64,000 nt of DNA from Stappia indica (GCF_009789575.1 NZ_CP046908.1:806001-870000), one strand, 5' to 3'. Counted from the first letter of the stretch, positions 18,729 through 26,743 are shown. Translations and numbers: made by a program. The notes: generated from the sequence alone by a model not told the origin.

Positions 18729-20003
18729 ATGCAATGGAATCTTGACGCATTTTGCCTGGATGAAGCTCGAAGCAACCGGCAAATAAGTGCCAATGATTTG
18801 ATTGAAAGAAGCCGCCTACCTAAAGACAAGCAATTCAAGAATCCCGTATCACGCAGGCGGCACGATTACTTCGCCTATTGCAGCGTACCTTTTATATGCC
18901 GAGGCGCAAACAAAAATAAATTCAAAAATGTACTCGAGGTCGGCTGCGGGCAGGGCGCAAAGATCTACGGCCTAAGCAGGCTCTCCGAAAATTACACCGG
19001 CATCGACATCGACAAAAAATCGCTCGATGAAGCGAACTCTCTCGTTCAAGATCTTGGCTTGAAGAATGTTCGCCTTATTCAGACAAACGGCGATGACCTT
19101 GAAAAAATATGGGACAGCCACGGCCCGTTCGACCTTGTGATATTCTATGCTGTACTCGAGCATATGACGTTCGCGGAAAGAATGTCGGCTTTGAATTCAG
19201 CTAAATCGTTTTTGGAGCGCGGCGCAGCAGTTTATATCGGAGAGGGACCCAACCGGCTGAATCCGATCGACCTGCACACTTCCGAAATACCTCATTTTGA
19301 CGCGCTCCCCGATGACATCGCTGCGGCGTACGCAACCGCTTTCCCGAGCCGGCAGTCTTTTAAGGACCTCGTCCTGAAGACGGAAGGTTTCGACCTCATG
19401 CGCACAAGGGCAGGACGGGGCTTTTCCTATCATGAATTCAATCTCATCTTCGAAGCCACGAGATTGCAGAATGCCGTCAAACGTGACGGCTGGGCCATCG
19501 AGAAACTGAACCAGTATCCGCTGTTTGCATTCGAGGGATACAATCTGGAATCTTTTCCCCTTGTCAGGAATTGGAGCGGAGCCTCCAGCCCTCCTGTCCA
19601 TCCGGCTTTCGCCAGATCGTGGATCGACCTGATACTGGTCGAAGGACAACAGCAACCGGAAGCAAGTCAATCCGTCGTTTTCTCGTCGCATGCAGGGGCC
19701 CAGGCCATAGATTATTTCGGGAACAAAACACTGGACCTGGATGGAAAGCAGAATAACGCCGAGTATGTGACGGACAGCAAAACTACAAAGTTCATTTTGA
19801 ACGTGAAGAGATCTGCTGGATCAATGATCATCCAGAGCGGATCTGTCGAGCGAACAATCGACTTTTCGGAACTGCCTCAGTGGAGCCCCCTCCCTCATGC
19901 ATATCGTTGCTTTGAGATCAGCGGCATTGGGAAGACGGTCCGTTTCACTCCAATCGGCGATGATTCCAGGGTCTCATTAGGACCGATTATCAAGGCTTAC
20001 TGA
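18729..20003 (+). CDS. SAM-dependent methyltransferase-like protein on a low-GC islet
   Basis: A 424-residue protein. Residues about 60-220 are a class I methyltransferase fold: motif I VLEVGCGQGAKIYGLSRLS, acidic motif II YTGIDIDKKSL, and a motif IV-like FDLVIFYAVLEHMTF. The C-terminal 150 residues are beta-rich (SMIIQSGSVERTIDF; KTVRFTPIGDDSRVSLGP) and match nothing I know. Codon choice (AAA, AAT, ATA, TCA frequent) and lower GC than both neighbours indicate recent transfer. It sits alone between two copies of the lysR 5' end. Substrate is unknown; surface-glycan or cyclopropane-type methyl transfer are guesses I do not favour. Confidence 0.75.
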   Translation: MQWNLDAFCLDEARSNRQISANDLIERSRLPKDKQFKNPVSRRRHDYFAYCSVPFICRGANKNKFKNVLEVGCGQGAKIYGLSRLSENYTGIDIDKKSLDEANSLVQDLGLKNVRLIQTNGDDLEKIWDSHGPFDLVIFYAVLEHMTFAERMSALNSAKSFLERGAAVYIGEGPNRLNPIDLHTSEIPHFDALPDDIAAAYATAFPSRQSFKDLVLKTEGFDLMRTRAGRGFSYHEFNLIFEATRLQNAVKRDGWAIEKLNQYPLFAFEGYNLESFPLVRNWSGASSPPVHPAFARSWIDLILVEGQQQPEASQSVVFSSHAGAQAIDYFGNKTLDLDGKQNNAEYVTDSKTTKFILNVKRSAGSMIIQSGSVERTIDFSELPQWSPLPHAYRCFEISGIGKTVRFTPIGDDSRVSLGPIIKAY

Positions 20004-20088
20004 CCGCCCTCAGGACCGACGCATAATAGGACGCATAATAGTCTGTGCGTTGCCAAGTGACGTTCACAAGGAATGAGGCAACGCCGGA
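20004..20088. promoter_or_regulatory. Replacement leader of lysR with tandem and inverted repeats
   Basis: Contains a perfect tandem repeat, GACGCATAATAG at 20018-20029 and 20030-20041, each with a CATAAT -10-like core. It also contains an inverted repeat GCGTTGCC (20047-20054) / GGCAACGC (20077-20084) just before the lysR ATG. This sequence is unrelated to the native lysR leader at 18360-18485, so the intact lysR is now read from different upstream signals. AAGGAATGAGG supplies a possible ribosome site. Confidence 0.55.
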
Positions 20089-20176
20089 ATGGAACAGCTC
20101 ACCGCGCTTCGCGTCTTTCGCCGGGTGGTCGACGAGGGCTCCTTCGCCGGCGCCGCGCGTAGCCTCTCGCTGTCGC
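20089..20176 (+). repeat. 88-bp direct repeat, right copy
   Basis: Right copy of the 88-bp repeat (left copy 18486-18573). Here it forms the natural beginning of the complete lysR gene. Confidence 0.97.
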
Positions 20177-20982
20177 CGGCGGCGATCAGCAAGAATATCG
20201 GCGAGCTGGAAGCCCATCTCGGCGTGCGCCTGCTCAACCGGACGACGCGGCGGATGAGCCTGACCGAGCCGGGCCGGCTCTACTACGAGCAGGTGGCGCG
20301 CATCCTCGATGACCTGACCGAGGCGGACGGGTCAATGCAGCCGCTGCGCCACCGGCCGAGCGGCCTGCTGCGGGTCGCGGCACCGATCTCGCTCACGGTC
20401 ACCCGGTTGTCGCGCACGATCACCGCCTTCATGCTGGCCTATCCCGAAGTGGAGATCGACCTGCACCTGGACGACCGGCAGGTGGACCTGGTCAAGGACG
20501 GCTTCGATATCGCCATCCGCGGCACGTCGAAGCTGGAGGATTCCAGTCTCGTCGCCCGCCGGCTGACGAGCATGCGCCATGTGATCTGCGGCGCGCCCGC
20601 CTATCTCGACAAGGCCGGCCGGCCGCGCCATCCGGAGGAACTCGCATCGCACCGGATCGTCCAGTTTTCGCTGTCCGGCAATGCCACGGAATGGGCGCTG
20701 GAGCGCGAGGGCGAACGCGCGAGCGTGCCGGTCGCCAGCCGCTACCGGGTGTCGACCAGCCTTGCCGTGCGCGAGGCGCTGCTGGCCGGCTACGGCCTGT
20801 CGCTGATCCCCGCACCTTACGTGCGCGAGGACCTTGCCGCCGGGCGGCTGGAGACGGTGCTGGAGGGCTGGGCACCGGAGGACACGCAGATCTATGCGGT
20901 CTATCCCTCGCGCCGCTACCTGCTGCCGAAGGTGCGCGCGCTGATCGACTTCCTGGCCGAGGACCTGCAGGACGAGGCGTGA
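20089..20982 (+). CDS. LysR family transcriptional regulator (intact copy)
   Basis: A 297-residue regulator: N-terminal winged helix-turn-helix (FRRVVDEGSFAGAARSLSLSP, then AAISKNIGELEAHLGVRLL), linker helix and a substrate-binding domain from about residue 90 (GLLRVAAPISL; DLVKDGFDIAIRGT). It resembles the large LysR subgroup often divergent from oxidoreductase genes. The ancestral target was probably the nitroreductase gene at 17727. Its first 88 bp also occur at 18486, so the open frame was restored by the islet junction and the gene looks functional. Confidence 0.92.
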   Translation: MEQLTALRVFRRVVDEGSFAGAARSLSLSPAAISKNIGELEAHLGVRLLNRTTRRMSLTEPGRLYYEQVARILDDLTEADGSMQPLRHRPSGLLRVAAPISLTVTRLSRTITAFMLAYPEVEIDLHLDDRQVDLVKDGFDIAIRGTSKLEDSSLVARRLTSMRHVICGAPAYLDKAGRPRHPEELASHRIVQFSLSGNATEWALEREGERASVPVASRYRVSTSLAVREALLAGYGLSLIPAPYVREDLAAGRLETVLEGWAPEDTQIYAVYPSRRYLLPKVRALIDFLAEDLQDEA

Positions 20983-21007
20983 GCGCCGGGCTTCAGCACA
21001 GGGTCTT

Positions 21008-22234
21008 TCAACGCGAAGCCTTCAGCGCGGCGAACCAGAACCCCAGGCAGAGGAACAGCGCGCCGACGAAGATCGCAGCCAGCACCGCACCGTAGCCGCC
21101 CGAGGCCTGCCACAGCAGCGCGGCGGCGAGCGGGGCGACCGCCTGCATCAGGTTCATCGGCCCGGTGAGCGAGCCGCTGACCGCGCCATAGGCCTCGCGG
21201 CTGACCATCTCCGGCACGGCAAGCCCGCGCACGATGGTGATCATGCCGTTGGCCGCGCCGTAGACGGCGGCAATGGCGCCGATCACCAGCACCGAGGGCG
21301 GGGCGAAGGCGAGCGCTGCGGCGGCGAGCGGAAAGACGATGACGACGGCCGAGCCGATGACCCGCACGGGCGCGGCCGGCGCCAGCATGCGGATGGCGAT
21401 GCGCCCGGCGACCTGGGCCGGGCCGATCACCGCCATCACCGCGACGACGCCGGCCGCATCCAGCCCCCGCTCCAGCAGCAGCGGATAGAGGTGATAGGTC
21501 AGCGAGGAAAACGCCGCCGCATAGGAGACCCAGGCCAGCATCAGCCCCCAATAGGCCGGCCGGCGCATGGCCGCGGCCACCGCGCGGCGGCCCGACAGCG
21601 GCGCGCTGCCGTCCTCTCGCACCGGCACGGGCGCATCGCGCGCGGGATCGATCGCCGCGAAATACAGCGAAGCGCACAGAAGACCATTGACGCCGGCCAT
21701 CACCACCAGCGCGCCGCGCCAGCCCTGCGTCTCGATGAGGATCTGGATGATCGGAATGAAGACGGTGCTGGCGAAGCCGCCCCACAGGGTGAGCGCGGTG
21801 ATGCCACTGCGCGCCCGCAAGGCTCCGACCCGGCGAGCGATGACGGCGAAGGCCGGCTCGTAGAGCGTCGCGGCCTGCAGCATGCCGAGCCCGGCCAGCA
21901 CCACATAGAAGGCGGCGACATCCTCCACTTGCGACCAGGCGAGAAGCAGCAGGCCGGCCAGCACGGAGGCGCCGGCCATCAGGTAGCGCCCGCGCCCCCG
22001 GTCGATCGCCGCCCCCACCGGATAGGCGGCGATGCTGGCCAGCACCACACCGAGGGTCGCCGCGCCGTAGAGCACCGGCTTGGACCAGCCGAGGTCGCCG
22101 CGCATCGCCTCGGCGATCAGCGGAAAGCCGTAGAACAGCGTACCCCAGGAACAGATCTGGGCGATGCCGAGCGCGGTGATGAACCAGCCGGTCCCGGCCG
22201 GCGGCGCATCCACGCCAAGGGGGCGCTGCGACAT
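21008..22234 (-). CDS. MFS transporter linked to the arsenic cassette
   Basis: A 408-residue major facilitator with about twelve helices. It has the loop 2-3 basic motif region (GAAIDRGRGRYLMAGASVLAG) and duplicated halves. ATG 22234 is chosen; the longer TTG start at 22354 adds 40 Pro/Arg-rich residues that overlap the arsR gene. It lies 64 nt downstream of an arsR-type gene on the same strand, so an arsenical or related efflux role is likely by context. MFS exporters of arsenicals are known, but substrate cannot be read from sequence. Confidence 0.8.
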   Translation of the reverse strand: MSQRPLGVDAPPAGTGWFITALGIAQICSWGTLFYGFPLIAEAMRGDLGWSKPVLYGAATLGVVLASIAAYPVGAAIDRGRGRYLMAGASVLAGLLLLAWSQVEDVAAFYVVLAGLGMLQAATLYEPAFAVIARRVGALRARSGITALTLWGGFASTVFIPIIQILIETQGWRGALVVMAGVNGLLCASLYFAAIDPARDAPVPVREDGSAPLSGRRAVAAAMRRPAYWGLMLAWVSYAAAFSSLTYHLYPLLLERGLDAAGVVAVMAVIGPAQVAGRIAIRMLAPAAPVRVIGSAVVIVFPLAAAALAFAPPSVLVIGAIAAVYGAANGMITIVRGLAVPEMVSREAYGAVSGSLTGPMNLMQAVAPLAAALLWQASGGYGAVLAAIFVGALFLCLGFWFAALKASR

Positions 22235-22298
22235 GAACGTGATCCTCGTGAAAGCGCGCCGGACGGTGGCCGGACGATGGCAGGGCCGGGTGGCGGGG

Positions 22299-22661
22299 TC
22301 AGGTGGCGGGGTCGGGAACGGATGCGCCCCGGCAGGAGGGAGGCGCATCGGCAAGATCGGAAGGGCGGGTGCCGTCGGCGCAGCACTCCTCGGCGAGATA
22401 GCCGAGCAGCGCCCGCATGGCCGGATAATGGGCGCGGCAGATCAGCGTCGTCGCCTGGCGCTCGCGCGTGACGAGCCCGGCATCGACAAGCTGCTTGCAG
22501 TGATGGGACAGCGTCGAGGCCGGGATCTCCAGTTGCTCCTGGATGCGGCCGACGGGAAGGCCCTCGGCGCCCGCACGCACCAGGATGCGGTAGATCCGCA
22601 GCCTGAGCGGATTGCCCAGCGCCAGCAACTGGGCTGCCGTCTGCTCGAGCCGCGCGGTCAT
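22299..22661 (-). CDS. arsR: ArsR family regulator (second copy)
   Basis: A 120-residue winged-helix repressor. MTARLEQTAAQLLALGNPLRLRIYRIL is followed by the recognition region PASTLSHHCKQLVDAGLV and an RAHYPAM wing. Near the C-terminus is a vicinal Cys pair in LAEECCADG, a plausible As(III)/Sb(III) site, also present in the other ArsR here. ATG 22661 lies immediately after a perfect 19-bp inverted repeat that contains its AAGGG ribosome site, suggesting operator and RNA-hairpin control. Upstream is acr3, downstream the MFS gene. Confidence 0.85.
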   Translation of the reverse strand: MTARLEQTAAQLLALGNPLRLRIYRILVRAGAEGLPVGRIQEQLEIPASTLSHHCKQLVDAGLVTRERQATTLICRAHYPAMRALLGYLAEECCADGTRPSDLADAPPSCRGASVPDPAT

Positions 22662-22662
22662 G

Positions 22663-22706
22663 TGCCGTAACCCTTGTTCGAAAAAACTCGAACAAGGGTT
22701 ACGGCA
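22663..22706. promoter_or_regulatory. Perfect 19-bp inverted repeat over the arsR leader
   Basis: TGCCGTAACCCTTGTTCGA (22663-22681) and its exact complement (22688-22706) flank a 6-nt loop of A5C. It ends 1 nt before the arsR ATG and includes the likely Shine-Dalgarno AAGGG. It may act as a DNA operator, an RNA structure hiding the ribosome site, or the boundary from acr3. No U-run follows on the minus strand, so it is not a classical terminator. Confidence 0.85.
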
Positions 22707-22757
22707 GGCGGGCAGGCCCGGCAAGTGCTTTCGTCGAAAGGTGTCGGGACGCAGGCG

Positions 22758-23849
22758 TCAGTCTGTGCTGCCCGCGACGCGCGATCCGCGCTCGTACCAG
22801 CCCCGCGACCGGTTGACGATCCAGACCACCGACAGCATCACCGGCACCTCGACGAGGACGCCGACAACGGTGGCCAGCGCGGCACCGGAATTCAGCCCGA
22901 ACAGGGCGATGGCGGCGGCAACGGCGAGTTCGAAGAAGTTCGAAGCGCCGATCAGGGCGGAGGGACCGGCGACGCAGTGCCGCTCGCCGGACATCCGGTT
23001 GAGCAGATAGGCGAGACCGGAATTGAAGTAGACCTGGATCAGGATCGGCACGGCGATCAGCGCGATGATCAGCGGCTGGGCGATGATGTGCTCGCCCTGG
23101 AAGCCGAAGAGCAGCACCAGGGTGGCGAGCAGCGACACCAGCGAGACCGGCTGCAACACCCCGACCAGCCGGTCGAGCGCCAGCTGACCGCCCTTTGCCA
23201 GCAGCCGCCGGCGCAGCACCTGCGCGACGATCACCGGCAGCACGATGTAGAGCAGCACCGAGATCAGCAGCGTGTCCCAGGGCACCGTGATGGCGGACAG
23301 GCCGAGCAGCAGGCCGACGATGGGCGCGAAGGCGACGATCATGATCGCATCGTTGAGCGCCACCTGCGACAAGGTGAAGTTGGGCTCGCCGCGCGTCAGG
23401 TTGGACCAGACGAAGACCATCGCCGTGCACGGCGCCGCCGCCAGGATGATCAGGCCGGCGATATAGGAATCGATCTGGCTTTCCGGCAGCCAGGGCCGGA
23501 ACAGGTAGCCGATGAACAGCCAGCCGAGCAGCGCCATCGAGAAGGGCTTGACCGCCCAGTTGATGAACAGCGTCACGCCGATGCCGCGCCAGAACGTGCC
23601 GACCTGCGCAAGGGCGGCGAAGTCGACCCGCAGCAGCATCGGCACGATCATCAGCCAGATCAGCACGGCAACCGGCAGGTTGACCTGCGCCACCTCGGCG
23701 GAGGCGATGACCCTGAACAGCCCCGGAAGCATGTGGCCGAGGCCGATCCCCGCGATGATGCACAGCGCCACCCAGAGAGTCAGGTACTTCTCGAAAAACC
23801 CGATGGCCGGGGCGGCGCCGTCGCCGTCCCCGATAGCATGATCCGTCAT
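22758..23849 (-). CDS. acr3: Arsenite efflux transporter Acr3
   Basis: A 363-residue, ten-helix permease of the ACR3/bile-acid transporter superfamily exporting As(III). The conserved Cys motif is in LAAAPCTAMVFVWSNLTRG; the second-half helix-breaking motif is PSALIGASNFFELAVAAAIALF. N-terminus MTDHAIGDGDGAAPAIGFFEKYLTLW. It follows arsC by 18 nt on the same strand, giving arsR-arsC-acr3. Confidence 0.93.
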   Translation of the reverse strand: MTDHAIGDGDGAAPAIGFFEKYLTLWVALCIIAGIGLGHMLPGLFRVIASAEVAQVNLPVAVLIWLMIVPMLLRVDFAALAQVGTFWRGIGVTLFINWAVKPFSMALLGWLFIGYLFRPWLPESQIDSYIAGLIILAAAPCTAMVFVWSNLTRGEPNFTLSQVALNDAIMIVAFAPIVGLLLGLSAITVPWDTLLISVLLYIVLPVIVAQVLRRRLLAKGGQLALDRLVGVLQPVSLVSLLATLVLLFGFQGEHIIAQPLIIALIAVPILIQVYFNSGLAYLLNRMSGERHCVAGPSALIGASNFFELAVAAAIALFGLNSGAALATVVGVLVEVPVMLSVVWIVNRSRGWYERGSRVAGSTD

Positions 23850-23867
23850 GATGATATCCTGGATTGG

Positions 23868-24377
23868 TCAGCCGGCCCGGGGCAGGTCGCGGCCGATCTC
23901 GCCGAGGCGCGACTGCAGCGTCATGCGGTCGAGCGAGGCGAGCGGAAGGGCGGTGAAGATGGAGATGCGGTTGGCCAGCATCCGGTAGGTGTCGGCGAAG
24001 GCCAGCGCCACCTCGCTCGCCGTCCCCTCGACGGCGGCCGGGTCCGGCACGCCCCAATGGGCGGTCATCGGCTGGCCGGGCCACACGGGGCAGGCCTCGC
24101 CGGCAGCGTTGTCGCAGACGGTGAAGACGAAATCCATCACCGGCGCGCCGGGCTGCGCGAACTCTTCCCAGTTCTTGGAACGGGCAAAACCGGTGTCGTG
24201 GTTGAGCTTGGCGAGCAGGGCAAGCGCCTGCGGATGCACCTCGCCCTTGGGCTGCGAGCCGGCGGAAAAGGCCTTGAACCGCCCCTGTCCGTCACGGTTG
24301 AGGATCGCCTCGGCCAGGATCGAACGGGCGGAATTGCCGGTGCACAGGAACAGCACATTATAGACGCGATCGGTCAT
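23868..24377 (-). CDS. arsC: Arsenate reductase, thioredoxin-coupled type
   Basis: A 169-residue low-molecular-weight phosphatase-fold ArsC. The active P-loop is CTGNSARS with Cys 12. A second Cys pair, VCDNAAGEACPVWPG, matches the redox Cys pair of the Staphylococcus-type enzyme, so electrons probably come from thioredoxin rather than glutaredoxin. Converts As(V) to As(III) for export by Acr3. Located between arsR and acr3. Confidence 0.93.
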   Translation of the reverse strand: MTDRVYNVLFLCTGNSARSILAEAILNRDGQGRFKAFSAGSQPKGEVHPQALALLAKLNHDTGFARSKNWEEFAQPGAPVMDFVFTVCDNAAGEACPVWPGQPMTAHWGVPDPAAVEGTASEVALAFADTYRMLANRISIFTALPLASLDRMTLQSRLGEIGRDLPRAG

Positions 24378-24407
24378 TTACCCCTCCATTTCCCGCCTGG
24401 CGGGAGA

Positions 24408-24740
24408 TCAGCAATTGCAGGTCACCGCCTCGATCACCGGGCGGCAGAGCTCCGGTGCACCGTTGCAGCAGTCTTCCATCAGGAAGGCGAGAAGATCGCG
24501 GAAGCCGGTCATGTCGGCGGTGTAGCGCACGCTGCGCCCGTCCCGCTCGGCCTGGACCAGGCCGGCCTGGGCGAGCGTCTTGAGATGCGCCGACACGGTG
24601 TTCTGGACCGCGCCGAGGCGCGTCGAGATCTCGCCGGCGGCAACGCCCTGCGGTCCGGCCTTCACCAGCAGGCGGAAGATGTCCAGCCGGGTGTCCTGAC
24701 CGAGCGCCGCCAGCGCCATGAGCGCGGATGACTTATCCAT
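24408..24740 (-). CDS. arsR: ArsR family arsenic-responsive repressor (first gene of ars operon)
   Basis: A 110-residue repressor. MDKSSALMALAALGQDTRLDIFRLL leads to the helix-turn-helix VQNTVSAHLKTLAQAGLV and the wing RDGRSVRYTAD. Cys residues cluster at the C-terminus (EDCCNGAPELC and TCNC), giving candidates for a three-coordinate As(III) site. A strong AGAAGGAG ribosome site is 6-7 nt before ATG 24740. The promoter region at 24741-24770 has ATCCAT/ATGGAT half-sites. Heads the arsR-arsC-acr3 operon. Confidence 0.9.
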   Translation of the reverse strand: MDKSSALMALAALGQDTRLDIFRLLVKAGPQGVAAGEISTRLGAVQNTVSAHLKTLAQAGLVQAERDGRSVRYTADMTGFRDLLAFLMEDCCNGAPELCRPVIEAVTCNC

Positions 24741-24860
24741 TTATCTCTCCTTCTGGATATATGGATACATCGGGACGCCGCCGCGCGCAACCGCCTTGAC
24801 GCGCGCCTCCTCATTCGCCAATCTTGAAACGTTATTACATAACAAATCAGGATCCCCACC

Positions 24861-25205
24861 ATGCGCCTCTTCGTCAATCCGTTCGCACCGCGCGACCGGC
24901 GTCCCTCCCCCGCCGAGACGGCCGGAAGCCACACGGAGGGCGACCGGCAGGCCCTGCGCGAGCGGGTCAAGCAGGGCGTGCGCAAGGTGCTGGCGCCGGG
25001 CGAGGACGCGGTGATCTCGGTCAGCGAGCTGGCCTGCGGCGAGGACGGCTGCCCGGATGTGGAGACGGTGATCGGCATCCACGAGGCGGGCGCGCCCGCA
25101 CGCCGGCTGCGCCTGCACATGCCGCTTGCCGCGGTGGGCCTTGCGGATATCGCGGCAGCCGCCGAGGATGCCCGCCGCACCGCAGACAAGGACCGTTCCG
25201 CATGA
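24861..25205 (+). CDS. Conserved small protein with CGEDGC motif
   Basis: A 114-residue protein whose core is SELACGEDGCPDVETVIGI, with two Cys four residues apart, between a basic helix (DRQALRERVKQGVRKVL) and a C-terminal Ala-rich helix. No signal peptide. I have seen this core in small alphaproteobacterial proteins of no proven function. Its TGA overlaps the next gene's ATG (ATGA, 25202-25205), so it is translationally coupled to a methyltransferase. Metal binding through the Cys pair is possible. Divergent from the ars operon. Confidence 0.65.
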   Translation: MRLFVNPFAPRDRRPSPAETAGSHTEGDRQALRERVKQGVRKVLAPGEDAVISVSELACGEDGCPDVETVIGIHEAGAPARRLRLHMPLAAVGLADIAAAAEDARRTADKDRSA

Positions 25206-25957
25206 GCCCGAACCCCGTCGACCTGATGACCGAGCGCCTGCTGGACGAGGCGGGAATCGCCCCCGGCTGGACGGTGGTCGATATCGGCTGCGGCACCGGC
25301 GCGGTGACGCGGATGATCGCCCGCCGCGTCGGCCCTGGGGGCCGGGTGCTGGCCGTCGACCGCGATCCCGCCATGCTGGAGGCGACCCGGCGGATGGCGG
25401 CGGACGAAGGCCTTGCCAATGTGAGCGTCATCGAGGGCGGCTTCGACGCGGAGCTTCCCGGTCACGGAATGATCGACGCCGTCGTCGGCCGCAGGGTGCT
25501 GATGTACCAAGAGGACCCGGTCGCGGCGGTCGAAGCGCTCGGCACCGCGCTCAAGCCCGGCGGGGTCTTCGCCTTTCACGAGCATGACGCCTCGAAGCTG
25601 GTGCCCGGACGCCATCCCCTGCCCCTGCATGACGAGGTGCGCGACTGGCTGGCGCAAATGCTGCGCCGGGAGGGCGCGCGGCTCGACATGGGGCTGACGC
25701 TGCACGAGGTGATGAGCGCGGCGGGCCTTGCCGTCGAGAGCGTGCGGGCGGAGGCGAACCTCCTGACGCCGGACAGCAGCTATCCCGTCGGCATGATCGT
25801 GCGCGCGGTGATGCCGCGGCTGGAGGGCTTCGGCATCACCGACATGGCCAGCGCCGATCCGGACACGCTGGACGCGCGGCTGCGGCAGGAGCGGCAGGCG
25901 AGCGGCGCCACCTGCCTGTGGGAGCTTGTGTTCCGCGCTGTCGCCCGGAAGGTGTGA
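25202..25957 (+). CDS. Class I SAM-dependent methyltransferase
   Basis: A 251-residue enzyme. Motif I is VVDIGCGTGAVTRMIARRV, the acidic residue is in VLAVDRDPAMLEATRRMA, and the post-motif region is IDAVVGRRVLMYQEDP. C-terminal half is helical. It resembles UbiE/COQ5-like small-molecule methyltransferases. An arsenite methyltransferase (ArsM) is unlikely since the family's conserved Cys residues are not visible: there is only one Cys near the C-terminus besides motif I. Coupled to the upstream CGEDGC protein. Confidence 0.8.
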   Translation: MSPNPVDLMTERLLDEAGIAPGWTVVDIGCGTGAVTRMIARRVGPGGRVLAVDRDPAMLEATRRMAADEGLANVSVIEGGFDAELPGHGMIDAVVGRRVLMYQEDPVAAVEALGTALKPGGVFAFHEHDASKLVPGRHPLPLHDEVRDWLAQMLRREGARLDMGLTLHEVMSAAGLAVESVRAEANLLTPDSSYPVGMIVRAVMPRLEGFGITDMASADPDTLDARLRQERQASGATCLWELVFRAVARKV

Positions 25958-26040
25958 GCGCGGATCCGCCCCGTCCGGTTGACCGGAAAGATCGTTCGAT
26001 ATAATGAACAAATGTCCGGAACGATGGATGGAGCGCGGAA

Positions 26041-26736
26041 ATGGCACGGCATGTCGGCATCATCGCCTGTTCGGCGGAAGGGGCGGCGGAGTGCTACCGC
26101 ATCCTTTGCGCGGAAGCCGAAGCCCTGCTCGGGGCGCATGGCAATCCGCCGGTCAGCCTGCACATGCAGCCGCTCATCGACTACGTCCGCCATCTGGAGG
26201 CGGGGCGCGCCGATCTTGTCGGCGAACTGATGCTGGACAGCGCCAGGCGGCTGCAGGCTTCCGGCGCGCAGCTGCTGATCTGCCCGGACAACACCATCCA
26301 CCAGGGCCTGCCGCATGTGGCGGACCGCATGCCCCTGCCTTTTCTCCATATCGCCGAGGTGGTGGCGCAGGAGGCCGCGCGCCGAGGCTTTCGCCGGCTG
26401 GCTCTGACCGGCACGGTGTGGCTGACCGAAAGCGATGTCTACCCGCAGGCGCTCGGCAGGCAGGGCATCGAGACCGTGCTGCCGACGAAGGCGGAGCGGA
26501 CCGAGATCGGCCGCATCATCATGGACGAGCTGGTGCGCGGAAGGCTGGAAGTCTCGGCGGAGGCGTATTTCCAGCAGGTCATCGGCCGCATGGCGCGCGA
26601 GGACGGGTGCGATGCCGTGGTGCTCGGCTGCACGGAGATCCCGCTCCTGATGAACGACGGCAACTCGCCGCTGCCGACGCTCGATTCGACGCGGCTGCTG
26701 GCGCTCGCCGCCCTGCGGCACGCGGTAGAGGCGTAA
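26041..26736 (+). CDS. Aspartate/glutamate racemase family protein
   Basis: A 231-residue protein of the Asp/Glu/hydantoin racemase superfamily. The first catalytic loop reads LLICPDNTIHQGL, where Cys is followed by Pro-Asp-Asn rather than the common CNT; the second is VVLGCTEIPLLM with the second Cys. N-terminal GIIACSAEGAAECY is the usual glycine-rich entry. Both Cys are present, so a two-base racemase is plausible. Start ATG 26041 has GGAGCG upstream. Confidence 0.85.
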   Translation: MARHVGIIACSAEGAAECYRILCAEAEALLGAHGNPPVSLHMQPLIDYVRHLEAGRADLVGELMLDSARRLQASGAQLLICPDNTIHQGLPHVADRMPLPFLHIAEVVAQEAARRGFRRLALTGTVWLTESDVYPQALGRQGIETVLPTKAERTEIGRIIMDELVRGRLEVSAEAYFQQVIGRMAREDGCDAVVLGCTEIPLLMNDGNSPLPTLDSTRLLALAALRHAVEA

Positions 26737-26743
26737 AGCGGTT

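Noticed and set aside
22674-24731. 685-codon plus-strand frame across the ars genes
   Set aside because: Antisense of acr3, arsC and arsR; rich in His, Asp and Gln from GC-codon reversal, no family match.
25202-25957. Arsenite methyltransferase ArsM beside the ars operon
   Set aside because: The conserved Cys residues of ArsM are not present and the gene is on the other strand with a different partner.
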